Assembly (NCBI GenBank): GCA_963764235.1
Contig: CAVXRO010000003.1
Coordinates: forward strand, 1 to 64,000
Direction of reading: 5' to 3'
Source: DATFVA01 sp963764235
GTDB lineage: Bacteria > Bacteroidota > Ignavibacteria > Ignavibacteriales > Ignavibacteriaceae
DNA: 64,000 nt
In this document: positions 8,394 to 16,884 of the stretch, in pieces
Layout of the letters: each line of letters begins with the position of its first letter
How positions within the stretch are numbered: the first letter of the stretch is position 1
Program-made: the position numbers and the translations under genes
Notes under the pieces: model-generated
What the model was told of the DNA's origin: nothing
What the model saw: the letters and a program-made list of their open reading frames with translations, nothing else
Database searches by the model: none

Positions 8394-8422
8394 TGTGTAA
8401 ATTTATTCGTACACACGGTTTG
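8387..8422. repeat. Perfect 12-bp inverted repeat with 12-nt loop
   Basis: CAAACCGTGTGT at 8387-8398 and ACACACGGTTTG at 8411-8422 are exact reverse complements. No T-run follows on either strand, so a simple terminator is unlikely. It overlaps the outer end of the attC-like copy at 8315-8393. Confidence 0.6.
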
Positions 8423-8529
8423 CAAGCTGATTAATTTTCTTGACTATGTTGAACAAGTTAGCCGAAACAGAACGATAAACGAGATAATCCTTATTATAAT
8501 TTTGATATTTTTTTGCTAATTCTAGTAAG

Positions 8530-8589
8530 TATAACGATCCCGGCATCACCTGCGGTGCGAAGCACCGTCAGGTGCATGCCGTTGTTAGA
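8530..8589 (-). repeat. Integron attC site (strong structural match)
   Basis: Read on the minus strand, the outer boxes are TCTAAC and GTTATA. Between them lie three paired blocks, CGGCAT/ATGCCG, CACCTG/CAGGTG and CGGTGC/GCACCG, closed by a TTC loop. Two single unpaired bases (G and A) fall on the same arm. Blocks of perfect pairing, same-arm extrahelical bases and unpaired spacers next to the outer boxes are the known hallmarks of attC folding. The minus-strand orientation agrees with the genes below it. Confidence 0.72.
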
Positions 8590-8612
8590 GAGCGGTGTGC
8601 TTTCCAAGCCTT

Positions 8613-8696
8613 CTATCGATCGTCGACCAGTTTTCTGAGCCAAGTCACCGCTCGTCCGAGCGCGTTGTCTGGCACTTCACGTCTCATTGCCAACAT
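8613..8696 (-). CDS. Small 27-residue ORF, likely cassette gene remnant
   Basis: A G+C-rich ORF on the minus strand (MLAMRREVPDNALGRAVTW, then LRKLVDDR and a stop at 8613). It ends 24 bp before the attC site at 8530-8589, the normal gene-attC spacing of a cassette. Its composition is unlike the A+T-rich flanks. It reads like the C-terminal end of a longer foreign gene that lost its front. Whether it is translated is unknown. Confidence 0.35.
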   Translation of the reverse strand: MLAMRREVPDNALGRAVTWLRKLVDDR

Positions 8697-8892
8697 AATT
8701 TATTTAGGTTTAAGAGGCAACAGATTTGCGTAAAATGGTCGTATACGGGAATTTAGCGGCTGTGGTATAGATTCCAAAACGGATTTTCATGGATGACTTG
8801 TTTAATCCTGCAGATTTTGTATCCCTCCATTCCTAAATAAATTGATATTCTAGCTCGTTTAAGATATTTTAATTTTTTAATTTAATCGCAAT
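8697..8892. other. mutS upstream region, no gene seen
   Basis: About 200 bp of A+T-rich sequence between the cassette remnant and mutS. I see no gene, repeat or clear promoter consensus. It is the boundary between the accessory run and the core genes. Confidence 0.4.
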
Positions 8893-11511
8893 ATGCAGCA
8901 GCAAACCCCCTTAATGACGCAATATTATAAGGTCAAGGAAGCTAATCCTGATACGATTCTGTTATTCAGGATAGGAGATTTCTTTGAAACTTTCGATCAG
9001 GATGCAAAGACTGCTTCCAAAGTCCTGGGGATTACCCTTACTAAACGGGCTAACGGGGCTGCTGAGGATGTTCCTCTTGCCGGATTCCCCCATCATGCAA
9101 TCGACACCTATCTGCCTAAGCTTGTCCGCGCCGGATACCGTGTAGCTGTGTGCGAGCAGGTTGAAAATCCTAAGTTCGCTAAGGGAATTGTGAAGCGCGA
9201 GGTTATTGAAGTTGTTACACCGGGAGTAACTCTATCGGATAAATTACTCGACCATAAGAAAAATAATTACCTTCTTTCGATTTATAAAAAGGACGACTTC
9301 GCTGGAATTTCGTTCTGCGATATCTCAACCGGTGAGTTTTATACTTTTGAGATTGCTGCCTCTTTGATCGGTCAGCAGGTTGAGTCGATCTCCCCTGCCG
9401 AGATCCTGGTCCAGAAAAAAGATAAAGAAGAAATTACAAAGCTGGTTCATAAAATTAATCCTTCTATCAGGATTACAAAGCTGGATGACTGGATATTCAA
9501 TTTTGAGTATGCAAAAGATCTGCTGCTGATGCAGTTTAAAACCGTTAACCTGAAGGGATTTGGAGTAGAAAGATTAACCGCAGGTATTATCTCCTGCGGA
9601 GCTGTGCTTAATTATCTGCAGGAGACACAGAAAGCAAATCTATCCCACCTGAATAAGGTTTCTGTTTATAATCCTTCCGAGTATATGACGCTCGATTATT
9701 CCACTAAAAGAAATCTTGAGATCACCTATTCGATGCAGGACGGCGGTCGCGAGGGTTCTTTAATTGCGATACTCGATAAGACTGAAACTGCAATGGGCGG
9801 AAGGCTTCTGAAGAAATGGATAACTGCTCCCCTTATTCAGCTTGAGCCTGTGCTGAAAAGACAGGAAAGTGTAGAAGAGCTGCTTAAGAAAAAGTCTCTT
9901 CGGAAAAAACTTATTGGCGAACTGAAAGAGATAGGCGACCTTGAGCGGTTGATATCTAAGGTCTGTACGGGACGAGCAAATCCAAGGGAAATTGTTGCAC
10001 TTAAATCTTCGCTTAAAAAGGTGCCTCAGCTGAAGGCATTATTAAATGATGCGAAGGTTGATACTCTTGTTCAATTGAATGAGAAACTGCTTCCGCTGGA
10101 GAAACTAATCGAGACAATTGAAAAATCGATAGTTGATAGTCCCCCATTAAGCATTGCCGACGGAGGGATTATAAAAGCCGGGTTCAGCATTGAGCTTGAT
10201 GACCTGAGAGATATATCGCTCCACGGTAAGGACTGGATTGCGAAACTGCAGAAAAGTGAGCGGGAAAGAACGGGAATTTCTTCTCTTAAAGTTAACTATA
10301 ACAGAGTGTTCGGATACTACATTGAGGTAAGTAACGCGCATAAGGAGAAGATCCCCGATAATTATATAAGAAAACAGACCCTGGTAAATTCTGAAAGGTA
10401 TATTACTCCCGAACTGAAGAACTATGAGGATAAGATACTGAATGCCGAGGAGAAGATATACGAACTGGAATCGCAGCTGTTCAATGAGATAAGATTGACC
10501 ACCGCGGACGAGGCCGAAAATATTCAGCAGAACGCGCGGATGATTGCGATGCTCGACTGCTTCCTGTCATTTGCCCAATGTGCCGATGAATATCATTATG
10601 TTAAACCCCTGCTCGATGAAGGGGATAAAATTGAAATTACTGACGGTCGCCACCCGGTTGTTGAACAGATACTACCTCCGGGGGAAAAGTATACTCCTAA
10701 CTCCTGCCGGATTGATAATGAATCGGATCAGATTATAATTCTTACAGGACCAAATATGGCCGGTAAATCGGTTTACCTGCGCCAGCTGGGACTAATTGTC
10801 CTTCTTGCGCAAATTGGCTCTTTCGTTCCTGCAAAGGAAGCTCACATCGGGTTAATCGACCGGATTTTCACGCGTGTCGGTGCAAGCGATAATATCTCAG
10901 CCGGTGAAAGTACCTTCCTGGTTGAGATGCAGGAAGCGGCTAATATTTTGAACAACGCAACTTCCCGGAGCCTGATCCTCCTCGATGAAATAGGAAGAGG
11001 CACAAGCACCTTCGACGGAATATCAATCGCCTGGGCGATAACGGAATACCTTCACGAAAATCAGCAGCTATCAGCGAAAACTTTATTCGCTACTCATTAC
11101 CATGAGCTGAATGAAATGGCAGAGATATATCCCCGTATAAAAAATTATAAGGTTGAGGTAAGGGAGTACGACGACAAGGTTATCTTCCTTCATAAAGTTA
11201 ATCCCGGCAGGGCGGATCACAGCTACGGAATCCAGGTGGCGCAGATGGCGGGACTCCCTGTATACGTAACCAACCGCGCAAAGGAAGTGCTGCAGAACCT
11301 TGAGAGCAAAGAACTGACTCCTTACGAAGAGAAAAAAGAAAAATTAAAGAAGCTGAAGCAGAAGGACGACCTTCAGATAAGTCTGTTTGAAGTGAAGGAT
11401 GATAAAATCAGGACAGAGATAGAAGATATCGAAATAAACAACCTTACTCCGCTTGAAGCATTAAATAAGCTGAGCGAATTAAAGAAAAAAGTTAAAGAGA
11501 AAACGCAATGA
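8893..11511 (+). CDS. mutS: DNA mismatch repair protein MutS
   Basis: 872 residues, full length for bacterial MutS (E. coli 853). The N-terminal mismatch-binding domain carries GDFFETF (Phe30/31 and Glu32, equivalent to the Phe-x-Glu wedge). Connector, lever and clamp regions follow. The ABC-type ATPase has the Walker A TGPNMAGKS from residue 618, a Walker B LILLDEIGRGTS around 697 and FATHYHEL. It scans DNA for mismatches and recruits MutL. No MutL gene is nearby. The stop overlaps the start of the following lipoprotein gene by 4 bp, so the two are probably co-transcribed. The upstream region is A+T-rich without a clear ribosome site. Confidence 0.98.
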   Translation: MQQQTPLMTQYYKVKEANPDTILLFRIGDFFETFDQDAKTASKVLGITLTKRANGAAEDVPLAGFPHHAIDTYLPKLVRAGYRVAVCEQVENPKFAKGIVKREVIEVVTPGVTLSDKLLDHKKNNYLLSIYKKDDFAGISFCDISTGEFYTFEIAASLIGQQVESISPAEILVQKKDKEEITKLVHKINPSIRITKLDDWIFNFEYAKDLLLMQFKTVNLKGFGVERLTAGIISCGAVLNYLQETQKANLSHLNKVSVYNPSEYMTLDYSTKRNLEITYSMQDGGREGSLIAILDKTETAMGGRLLKKWITAPLIQLEPVLKRQESVEELLKKKSLRKKLIGELKEIGDLERLISKVCTGRANPREIVALKSSLKKVPQLKALLNDAKVDTLVQLNEKLLPLEKLIETIEKSIVDSPPLSIADGGIIKAGFSIELDDLRDISLHGKDWIAKLQKSERERTGISSLKVNYNRVFGYYIEVSNAHKEKIPDNYIRKQTLVNSERYITPELKNYEDKILNAEEKIYELESQLFNEIRLTTADEAENIQQNARMIAMLDCFLSFAQCADEYHYVKPLLDEGDKIEITDGRHPVVEQILPPGEKYTPNSCRIDNESDQIIILTGPNMAGKSVYLRQLGLIVLLAQIGSFVPAKEAHIGLIDRIFTRVGASDNISAGESTFLVEMQEAANILNNATSRSLILLDEIGRGTSTFDGISIAWAITEYLHENQQLSAKTLFATHYHELNEMAEIYPRIKNYKVEVREYDDKVIFLHKVNPGRADHSYGIQVAQMAGLPVYVTNRAKEVLQNLESKELTPYEEKKEKLKKLKQKDDLQISLFEVKDDKIRTEIEDIEINNLTPLEALNKLSELKKKVKEKTQ

Positions 11512-12122
11512 AATCACTTATCTTACTGGGAATTATTTCAATCTCTGTATTGTTTTTTTCTTGCGGCGAGAAACGGACTCATGAAGAAACTCAGTACATT
11601 AAGGATGTTGAACAGTACAGGAATGAAAAAAATGATTATATGAAAAATAATCCCGACTCGCCGTTCAACCGGGATACTACAGTCGAATTTGAACCCCTGA
11701 ACTATTATGATGTAGATTCCGGTTTTGTTTTTAAAAGCAGGCTGTTCGAGTACTCTCAGAAAGATACTATTTCGGTATACGGCACCAAGGGGGAGGAAAG
11801 GAAAGTGGTTCGGTATGGTTATGTTGCATTCGACTACAAAAACCATCTGTATAAAGTAAATGTATATAAAGGAACCACTTCCGGCGGCGAAGAATATTAC
11901 AGCATCTGGTTCACCGATAAAACGACCGGAGGTGCGACTTATGGTGTCGGCCGCTACATAGATTTTGATATAAACCCCGATAGTAATTATGTTTACACTG
12001 TCGATTTTAACCTGGCTTACAATCCCTATTGTGCATACAGTGCTAAGTATTCGTGTGCCATTCCTACCAAAGAGGATCATCTTGACCTCGCGGTAACTGC
12101 CGGGGAGAAAAAATTTCACTAA
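11508..12122 (+). CDS. Putative lipoprotein of unknown function
   Basis: 204 residues starting MKSLILLGIISISVLFFSCGEK, a lipoprotein signal with Cys at the FFSC|G lipobox. The mature part is hydrophilic and Tyr/Asp-rich (YDVDSGFVFKSRLFEYSQKD) with no family I recognise. It probably sits on the inner leaflet of the outer membrane. It overlaps mutS by 4 bp (ATGA) and is followed 19 bp later by the DAHP synthase gene, so the three genes look co-transcribed without an obvious functional link. Confidence 0.75.
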   Translation: MKSLILLGIISISVLFFSCGEKRTHEETQYIKDVEQYRNEKNDYMKNNPDSPFNRDTTVEFEPLNYYDVDSGFVFKSRLFEYSQKDTISVYGTKGEERKVVRYGYVAFDYKNHLYKVNVYKGTTSGGEEYYSIWFTDKTTGGATYGVGRYIDFDINPDSNYVYTVDFNLAYNPYCAYSAKYSCAIPTKEDHLDLAVTAGEKKFH

Positions 12123-12141
12123 GCTGATTTCGGAGAAATAA

Positions 12142-13158
12142 TTGGTTGTAGTACTGGAAAAAAACGTATCTGATTCCCAGTTAGAGAATATTGTTAAACA
12201 CCTTGAAGATTTCGGGTTTTCCATCCATAAATCCACAGGTGATGAACAGATTGTTCTGGGTGCTATCGGTGTTAGACCTGAGTTTGACATCAGGAAAGTC
12301 AGGATACTTGACGGAGTAGCTGATGTTTTCCGGATTACAGAACCATTTAAACTTGCAAGCCGAACCTATAAAAAAGAGGATACAATTCTGAAAGTAAGAG
12401 ATGTTGAGATCGGCGGGAATGAAGTTATCGTGATGGCTGGTCCCTGCTCAATAGAAAGTGAAGAACAGATATTCAGGCTGGCAGAAATTGTATCGAAGGC
12501 AGGAGCGAAAGTATTGAGAGGCGGTGCATTCAAGCCGAGAACATCTCCGTATTCTTTCCAGGGACTGGGTGAAGACGGCTTGAAAATGATGCGTGAGGCG
12601 GCCGATAAGAACAACCTTGTAATGATTACTGAAGTACTTGAGATCAACCATATACCGCTGGTGGAAAAATACACCGATATTTTCCAGGTTGGCGCGCGGA
12701 ATATGCAGAATTTTTCCCTGCTCAGGGAAATCGGGAAAGCCTCAAAACCTGTAATGCTTAAAAGAGGACTCGCCGCTACAATTGATGACCTGCTGATGTC
12801 GGCTGAATACGTACTTGTTAACGGCAACGACCAGGTGATGCTCTGTGAAAGAGGTATCAGAACTTTTGAAACGAATACCAGAAACACATTTGACCTTTCT
12901 GCTATTCCCGTCATTCATAAGAGAAGTCACCTCCCTGTTGTAGCTGATCCTTCTCATGCTACAGGTATGCGGGATAAGGTGCTCCCGATGGCCCGTGCGG
13001 CTGTTGCGGCAGGCTGCGACGCACTAATGATAGAAGTACACCACGACCCCGAAAATGCTTTATCTGACGGTCCCCAGGCCCTTCTGCCGGAAGACTTTAT
13101 AGTACTTATGAAACAAGTCCGTGCCATAGCCGGAGTGATAGGACGAAAGATCAGCTGA
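12142..13158 (+). CDS. aroF: 3-deoxy-7-phosphoheptulonate synthase (DAHP synthase)
   Basis: 338 residues of the type I-beta DAHP synthase, the enzyme joining PEP and erythrose-4-phosphate at the entry of the shikimate pathway. An N-terminal regulatory ferredoxin-like domain (residues 1-70: VVVLEKNVSDSQLENIVKHL) precedes the TIM barrel with GPCSIES, FKPRTSPYSFQG, VGARNMQN, LKRG and ADPSHATG, which carry the substrate and metal ligands. The extra N-terminal domain is used for feedback control in Thermotoga-type relatives. The start is TTG at 12142, placed 6 nt after GGAG. Confidence 0.95.
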   Translation: MVVVLEKNVSDSQLENIVKHLEDFGFSIHKSTGDEQIVLGAIGVRPEFDIRKVRILDGVADVFRITEPFKLASRTYKKEDTILKVRDVEIGGNEVIVMAGPCSIESEEQIFRLAEIVSKAGAKVLRGGAFKPRTSPYSFQGLGEDGLKMMREAADKNNLVMITEVLEINHIPLVEKYTDIFQVGARNMQNFSLLREIGKASKPVMLKRGLAATIDDLLMSAEYVLVNGNDQVMLCERGIRTFETNTRNTFDLSAIPVIHKRSHLPVVADPSHATGMRDKVLPMARAAVAAGCDALMIEVHHDPENALSDGPQALLPEDFIVLMKQVRAIAGVIGRKIS

Positions 13159-13220
13159 GATCTTTGGTACTCCAATAACGCTGCCGATGTTCCGGTTGAG
13201 CCGAAACCTGAAACTGTCCG

Positions 13221-13346
13221 CATATTTTGAATCTCTCCCCATATTTTGAATCTGCCCATATATTTCGAAACTATTCGCATATTTTGATAATGCCCCTCAT
13301 ATCTCGAAACTGACCTAGTATTTCGAAACTGACTGACATTTTGTCA
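13221..13346. repeat. Degenerate tandem repeat, unit about 20 bp, core CATATTTYGAAAMTG
   Basis: Related units begin at about 13221, 13240, 13257, 13278, 13298, 13318 and 13337. Cores run from CATATTTTGAATCT through CATATCTCGAAACTG to GTATTTCGAAACTG. Spacing of 17-21 bp is close to two DNA turns. Several units contain the TTCGAA palindrome. The last merges into TGACATTTTGTCA. Confidence 0.6.
13334..13346. promoter_or_regulatory. Palindromic operator-like motif TGACATTTTGTCA
   Basis: GACA-TTT-TGTC is a perfect inverted repeat. A second copy with one mismatch lies at 13461-13473 and shares the following TAC. Two spaced copies upstream of one gene suggest a repressor or activator site, but the binding protein is not known. 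Confidence 0.4.
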
Positions 13347-13460
13347 TACTATTGAGTTTTTCAATTCCCGAAAAAGTGGCGTTTTTGGACGGTTCTAAGT
13401 GTCTCATTTTGAGTTCAAAAGGCGCATAAAAGGCGGATAACAGAAGGATAAAGATTGGTC

Positions 13461-13473
13461 TGCCATTTTGTCA
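13461..13473. promoter_or_regulatory. Second operator-like motif TGCCATTTTGTCA
   Basis: A one-base variant of the palindrome at 13334, 127 bp downstream and in the same orientation. It lies about 256 bp before the TreT-like start codon. Confidence 0.38.
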
Positions 13474-13729
13474 TACTTGTATAATTTATCGACAGAATAA
13501 ATCCCGGAGAAGTGATCTATAAATTTCACTCTTCAAAAGCCTGTTATCCAAAAGATTCGGTAAGATTTCTTATCAAAGCTTTATAAGATTATTCTGCAGA
13601 TTAAATTTCCCCGCTGCTGTTCCATACTGTGATTTACCTCAATTACCTTTTCAGCTAACATTAAAAAATTGGATTTATCGTTCTCATAAGTATTTTATTA
13701 ATAAATAATTAAGAAAACAACGGTAAAAT

Positions 13730-14953
13730 ATGTCTAAACTTACAAGAAATGATACTAATCTTGAACAATATGAAAAATATATCGGTTCCGAGGCGATAGA
13801 GAGAATTCAAAACAAAGCCAGACCTTTACAGGATAGACACGTCGTTTGTATAAACTCAACTTTTTACGGGGGAGGAGTAGCGCAGCTGCTTTCATCACTC
13901 GTTCTACTGTTCAATAATGTAGGTATAGAAACCGGCTGGAGAACAATTCAGGGATCCCCGGATTTCTTCAGCATAACGAAAAAGATGCATAACGCCCTTC
14001 AGGGCGCTGAAATAAATCTTTCAAAGATCAAAAAGGAGATTTATGAGCAGGTGATTGCTGAAAACGCAATACGGAATCATCTTAAACATGATGTTGTAAT
14101 AATACACGATCCCCAGCCTCTTCCGATGATAGAGCATTATACGAAACGCGGTCCCTGGATATGGCGGTGCCACATTGATCTGACAGAGCCTAATATAGAG
14201 CTCTGGAACTACTTGAATCGCTTCATCGAACAATATGATGCGGTAGTGTATACACTGAAGGAGTATAAACAGAAACTTAATACCCCGCAGGTATTTTTTC
14301 AGCCTGCCATAAATCCTTTCTCCTTAACGAACAAAGAGATGAGTGAGGATGAAGTGAATGAAAGGCTAGGCCATTATGATATCCCTACCGACCTCCCTAT
14401 TGTAGCTCAGATTTCCCGCTTCGATAAGTGGAAAGATCCTGAAGGAGTTATAAAGGCTTTCAAAAAGGCACGAAAAGAAGTTGACGCCACGCTTGTTCTT
14501 TTGGGAAATGTAGCTACCGACGATCCCGAGGGCGAACATGTTTACCATTCAATGCTGAAGCACCGGGAAGACAGGATCATAATATTAAGTAAACAGGATA
14601 CCGCACTGGTGAATGCTCTTCAGAGAAAAGCAGAAATTATACTTCAGAAATCCTTGCGGGAAGGATTTGGACTTACGGTGACGGAGGCAATGTGGAAAGG
14701 AACTGCTGTAATAGGCGGTAATGTAGGGGGAATACGCTACCAGATAAAGGATGGTGAGAATGGATTCCTTGTATCGTCAATTGAAGAAACCGCAGAAAAG
14801 ATTGTGCGATTGCTGAAAGATAAAAAGCTGAGAAAGGATATGGGTAAGAAAGCCCGGGAAACAGTGAAGGAAAAGTATCTCCTGCCGAATTACCTGGAAA
14901 AATATCTTGACCTGATAAATTCTTTCGAAACTAACTTTAAGCTTAAAAATTAA
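13730..14953 (+). CDS. TreT-like trehalose synthase (GT4 glycosyltransferase)
   Basis: 407 residues, the usual length for glycosyltransferring trehalose synthase (TreT), which joins NDP-glucose and glucose to form trehalose. A GT-B fold is visible: the N-domain loop STFYGGGVAQLLSSLV (residues 43-58), the hinge segment IVAQISRFDKWKDPEGVIKA and the nucleotide-sugar site EGFGLTVTEAMWKGTAVIGG around 310-335. There is no signal peptide, so it is cytoplasmic. It opens the plus-strand sugar/amidoligase cluster. TreT is the best family match; the true acceptor here may differ from glucose. The long structured upstream region suggests regulated expression. Confidence 0.85.
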   Translation: MSKLTRNDTNLEQYEKYIGSEAIERIQNKARPLQDRHVVCINSTFYGGGVAQLLSSLVLLFNNVGIETGWRTIQGSPDFFSITKKMHNALQGAEINLSKIKKEIYEQVIAENAIRNHLKHDVVIIHDPQPLPMIEHYTKRGPWIWRCHIDLTEPNIELWNYLNRFIEQYDAVVYTLKEYKQKLNTPQVFFQPAINPFSLTNKEMSEDEVNERLGHYDIPTDLPIVAQISRFDKWKDPEGVIKAFKKARKEVDATLVLLGNVATDDPEGEHVYHSMLKHREDRIIILSKQDTALVNALQRKAEIILQKSLREGFGLTVTEAMWKGTAVIGGNVGGIRYQIKDGENGFLVSSIEETAEKIVRLLKDKKLRKDMGKKARETVKEKYLLPNYLEKYLDLINSFETNFKLKN

Positions 14954-14985
14954 GCTAATTTTGTACTTTCTCCTGTTAATCCTGG

Positions 14986-15015
14986 TTGTTTTCAAATCTA
15001 TATTTCATATATTTG
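14986..15015 (+). promoter_or_regulatory. Candidate Bacteroidota-type promoter
   Basis: TATATTTG at 15008-15015 matches the TAnnTTTG -7 consensus of Bacteroidota. A TTG lies 19 bp upstream at 14986. It would serve the esterase gene starting at 15081. Position and match are modest evidence. Confidence 0.28.
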
Positions 15016-15080
15016 CAGCCAATAAACTCAGATAGTAGCCGTTAATTCTATATACAGCCTGAACCGGACGCAGGACATAC

Positions 15081-15815
15081 TTGAGAGAAGAATATCATAA
15101 ATGGTATACAAATTACCTTAACCGCGAGTTTGAATTACTGGAGTTCGGACATTCCGGTTATCCTGTTATCGCCTTCCCTACCTCCCGTGCGAGATATTAT
15201 GAACTTAAAGATTTCGGTTTGATAGACTCTGTTTCCCATCTCATTGAATCAGGTCGCGTTAAGATTTATTGTCCCGACAGTATTGATTCCGACAGCTGGT
15301 ATAATTATTCCATCCATCCGGCCGACAGGGTAAAGACCCACAACGGTTATGAGAATGTTATCCTCAATGATGTTATCGAATATGCAAAGCATGACTCAGG
15401 CTATAGCAAAGTAGCTCTTGCGGGTGCAAGTTTCGGAGCTTACCACGCTGCAAACATCGCATTCCGGCACCCGGATCTGGTTAGTTACCTGTTCTGTATG
15501 GGCGGGGCTTATGATATCAGGCAATTCATCATGGGCTACTATGATGACAATTGCTATTTCAATAACCCTCCTGATTATCTGCCCAATCTTCACGATGAAT
15601 GGTATCTGAGCAGGATCAGGAATATGGGTATTGCCCTTGGAACCGGCGACCAGGATATGTGCCTGCAGGAAAATATAAATCTCTCAAATATCCTTAGCCA
15701 GAAAGGAATAAAACACTGGCTTGATATAAGACAGGGTGCCGGGCACGACTGGCCATGGTGGCGGGAGATGTTTCCTGCTTACCTTTCACAAATCTATATC
15801 CCCGAATTTCACTGA
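15081..15815 (+). CDS. Alpha/beta-hydrolase esterase
   Basis: 244 residues of the putative-esterase (Esterase D/Fes-like) family. The nucleophile elbow is LAGASFGAYHAA, with Ser in G-x-S-x-G; the acid probably comes from GTGDQDMC and the His from GAGHDWPWW. No signal peptide, so intracellular. The start is TTG at 15081 after AGGAC. Its place between a trehalose-type glycosyltransferase and amide ligases suggests removal of an acyl or aminoacyl ester from a sugar product, or proofreading of one. That role is inference. Confidence 0.8.
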   Translation: MREEYHKWYTNYLNREFELLEFGHSGYPVIAFPTSRARYYELKDFGLIDSVSHLIESGRVKIYCPDSIDSDSWYNYSIHPADRVKTHNGYENVILNDVIEYAKHDSGYSKVALAGASFGAYHAANIAFRHPDLVSYLFCMGGAYDIRQFIMGYYDDNCYFNNPPDYLPNLHDEWYLSRIRNMGIALGTGDQDMCLQENINLSNILSQKGIKHWLDIRQGAGHDWPWWREMFPAYLSQIYIPEFH

Positions 15816-15901
15816 TATTGTAATTCATTTTAAGAATAGTTACTTTAATTTCAGTTTTAGAACATTTCCATTTTTACACCCTAACTCACAGGCAGATTTC
15901 T

Positions 15902-16858
15902 ATGAAGAAAATAGGAATTCTTTTCGGACAGGAAAATACCTACCCTCCCGCTTTTGTTGAAAGAGTAAACTCCAAAAAGGAAGCCGGAATTCAGGCGGAA
16001 TTCGTTAAAATAGATAAAGTTGAACAGGGAGAGAACTGCGGATATGATGTAATAATTGACCGGATATCGCAGGATGTTCCCTTTTACCGTGCATATCTTA
16101 AAAATGCGGCGCTGTCAGGAACTGCAGTCATAAATAATCCTTTCTGGTGGACGGCCGATGATAAGTTTTTCAATAACGCCCTGATGACCAAACTTAACGT
16201 GGCAGTACCTAAAACAGTGCTTCTCCCTTCCAATCAGCATCCGCCGGATACCAATGAGAATTCTTTCCGGAACCTGGCATACCCGCTCGATTGGGAAAGT
16301 ATGTTTGAGTATGTGGGCTTTCCTGCCTACTTCAAACCATTTGCCGGAGGAGGCTGGAAGAATGTTTATAAGCTGAATAATGCCGATGATTTCTTCAAAG
16401 CCTATAATGAAACCGGTCAGCTCGTTATGATGCTGCAGGAGGAAATAATTTTTGATACTTATTACAGGTGTTATTGTCTCGACAGAAAAGATGTACATAT
16501 TATGCAGTATGACCCGAGGCAGCCGCATCATCTTCGTTACGTTAAGGGTAAAATGAAAGAGGAAAAGAAAGTACTTAACCAGCTTGAAGAAGCTGTGTTG
16601 GCTATAAACAGGGCGCTTGGTTATGATTTTAATACAGTTGAATTAGCGATGCGGGATGGTGTGCCTTATGCTATTGATTTCTGTAATCCCGCACCCGATG
16701 CGGATATCCATTCTATAGGTGAAGAAAATTTTGAGTGGATTGTGGAAGCTTCGGCAAATATGGCAATAAGGAAAGCAAAAGAATATAAGCCGGGTAAGAA
16801 CAATCTTACCTGGGGTAACTTTATGAATTCTTTTGTAAACGATAAAAGTCTGAAGTAA
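15902..16858 (+). CDS. ATP-grasp ligase (RimK/glutathione synthetase-like)
   Basis: 318 residues. The ATP-grasp signature is complete: the Lys and flexible loop YFKPFAGGGWKNVYKL (about residues 141-156), the adenine-contact segment MLQEEI, and the metal-binding VELAMRDGVPYAIDFCNPAPDAD near the C-terminus (Glu, Asp, Asn). Such enzymes activate a carboxylate as acyl-phosphate and couple it to an amine or thiol. It lies 26 bp before a carboxylate-amine ligase, which suggests sequential amide-bond steps. The substrate is not evident. Confidence 0.85.
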   Translation: MKKIGILFGQENTYPPAFVERVNSKKEAGIQAEFVKIDKVEQGENCGYDVIIDRISQDVPFYRAYLKNAALSGTAVINNPFWWTADDKFFNNALMTKLNVAVPKTVLLPSNQHPPDTNENSFRNLAYPLDWESMFEYVGFPAYFKPFAGGGWKNVYKLNNADDFFKAYNETGQLVMMLQEEIIFDTYYRCYCLDRKDVHIMQYDPRQPHHLRYVKGKMKEEKKVLNQLEEAVLAINRALGYDFNTVELAMRDGVPYAIDFCNPAPDADIHSIGEENFEWIVEASANMAIRKAKEYKPGKNNLTWGNFMNSFVNDKSLK

Positions 16859-16884
16859 GAGTTATTAACAATATCTTAAACAAT

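Larger units (their letters stand above)
13159..13729. other. Non-coding block of 571 bp upstream of the TreT-like gene
   Basis: No ORF with protein-like composition is present. The first half is the roughly 20-bp degenerate repeat (annotated separately); the second half contains two TGnCATTTTGTCA motifs and an A+T-rich leader. The size and structure suggest a control region for the cluster beginning at 13730, but no promoter could be assigned with confidence. Confidence 0.5.

Noticed and set aside
12366..12914. Long antisense frame inside the DAHP synthase gene
   Set aside because: It mirrors codon bias of the real gene; the sense strand encodes all DAHP synthase motifs.
13200..13350. CRISPR-like repeat array
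   Set aside because: Units are degenerate, spaced 17-21 bp with no unique spacers, and there are no cas genes.
14946..14962. Terminator after the TreT-like gene (AAAATTA-AGC-TAATTTT)
   Set aside because: The stem is only A-T pairs and has no extended T-run; too weak to call.
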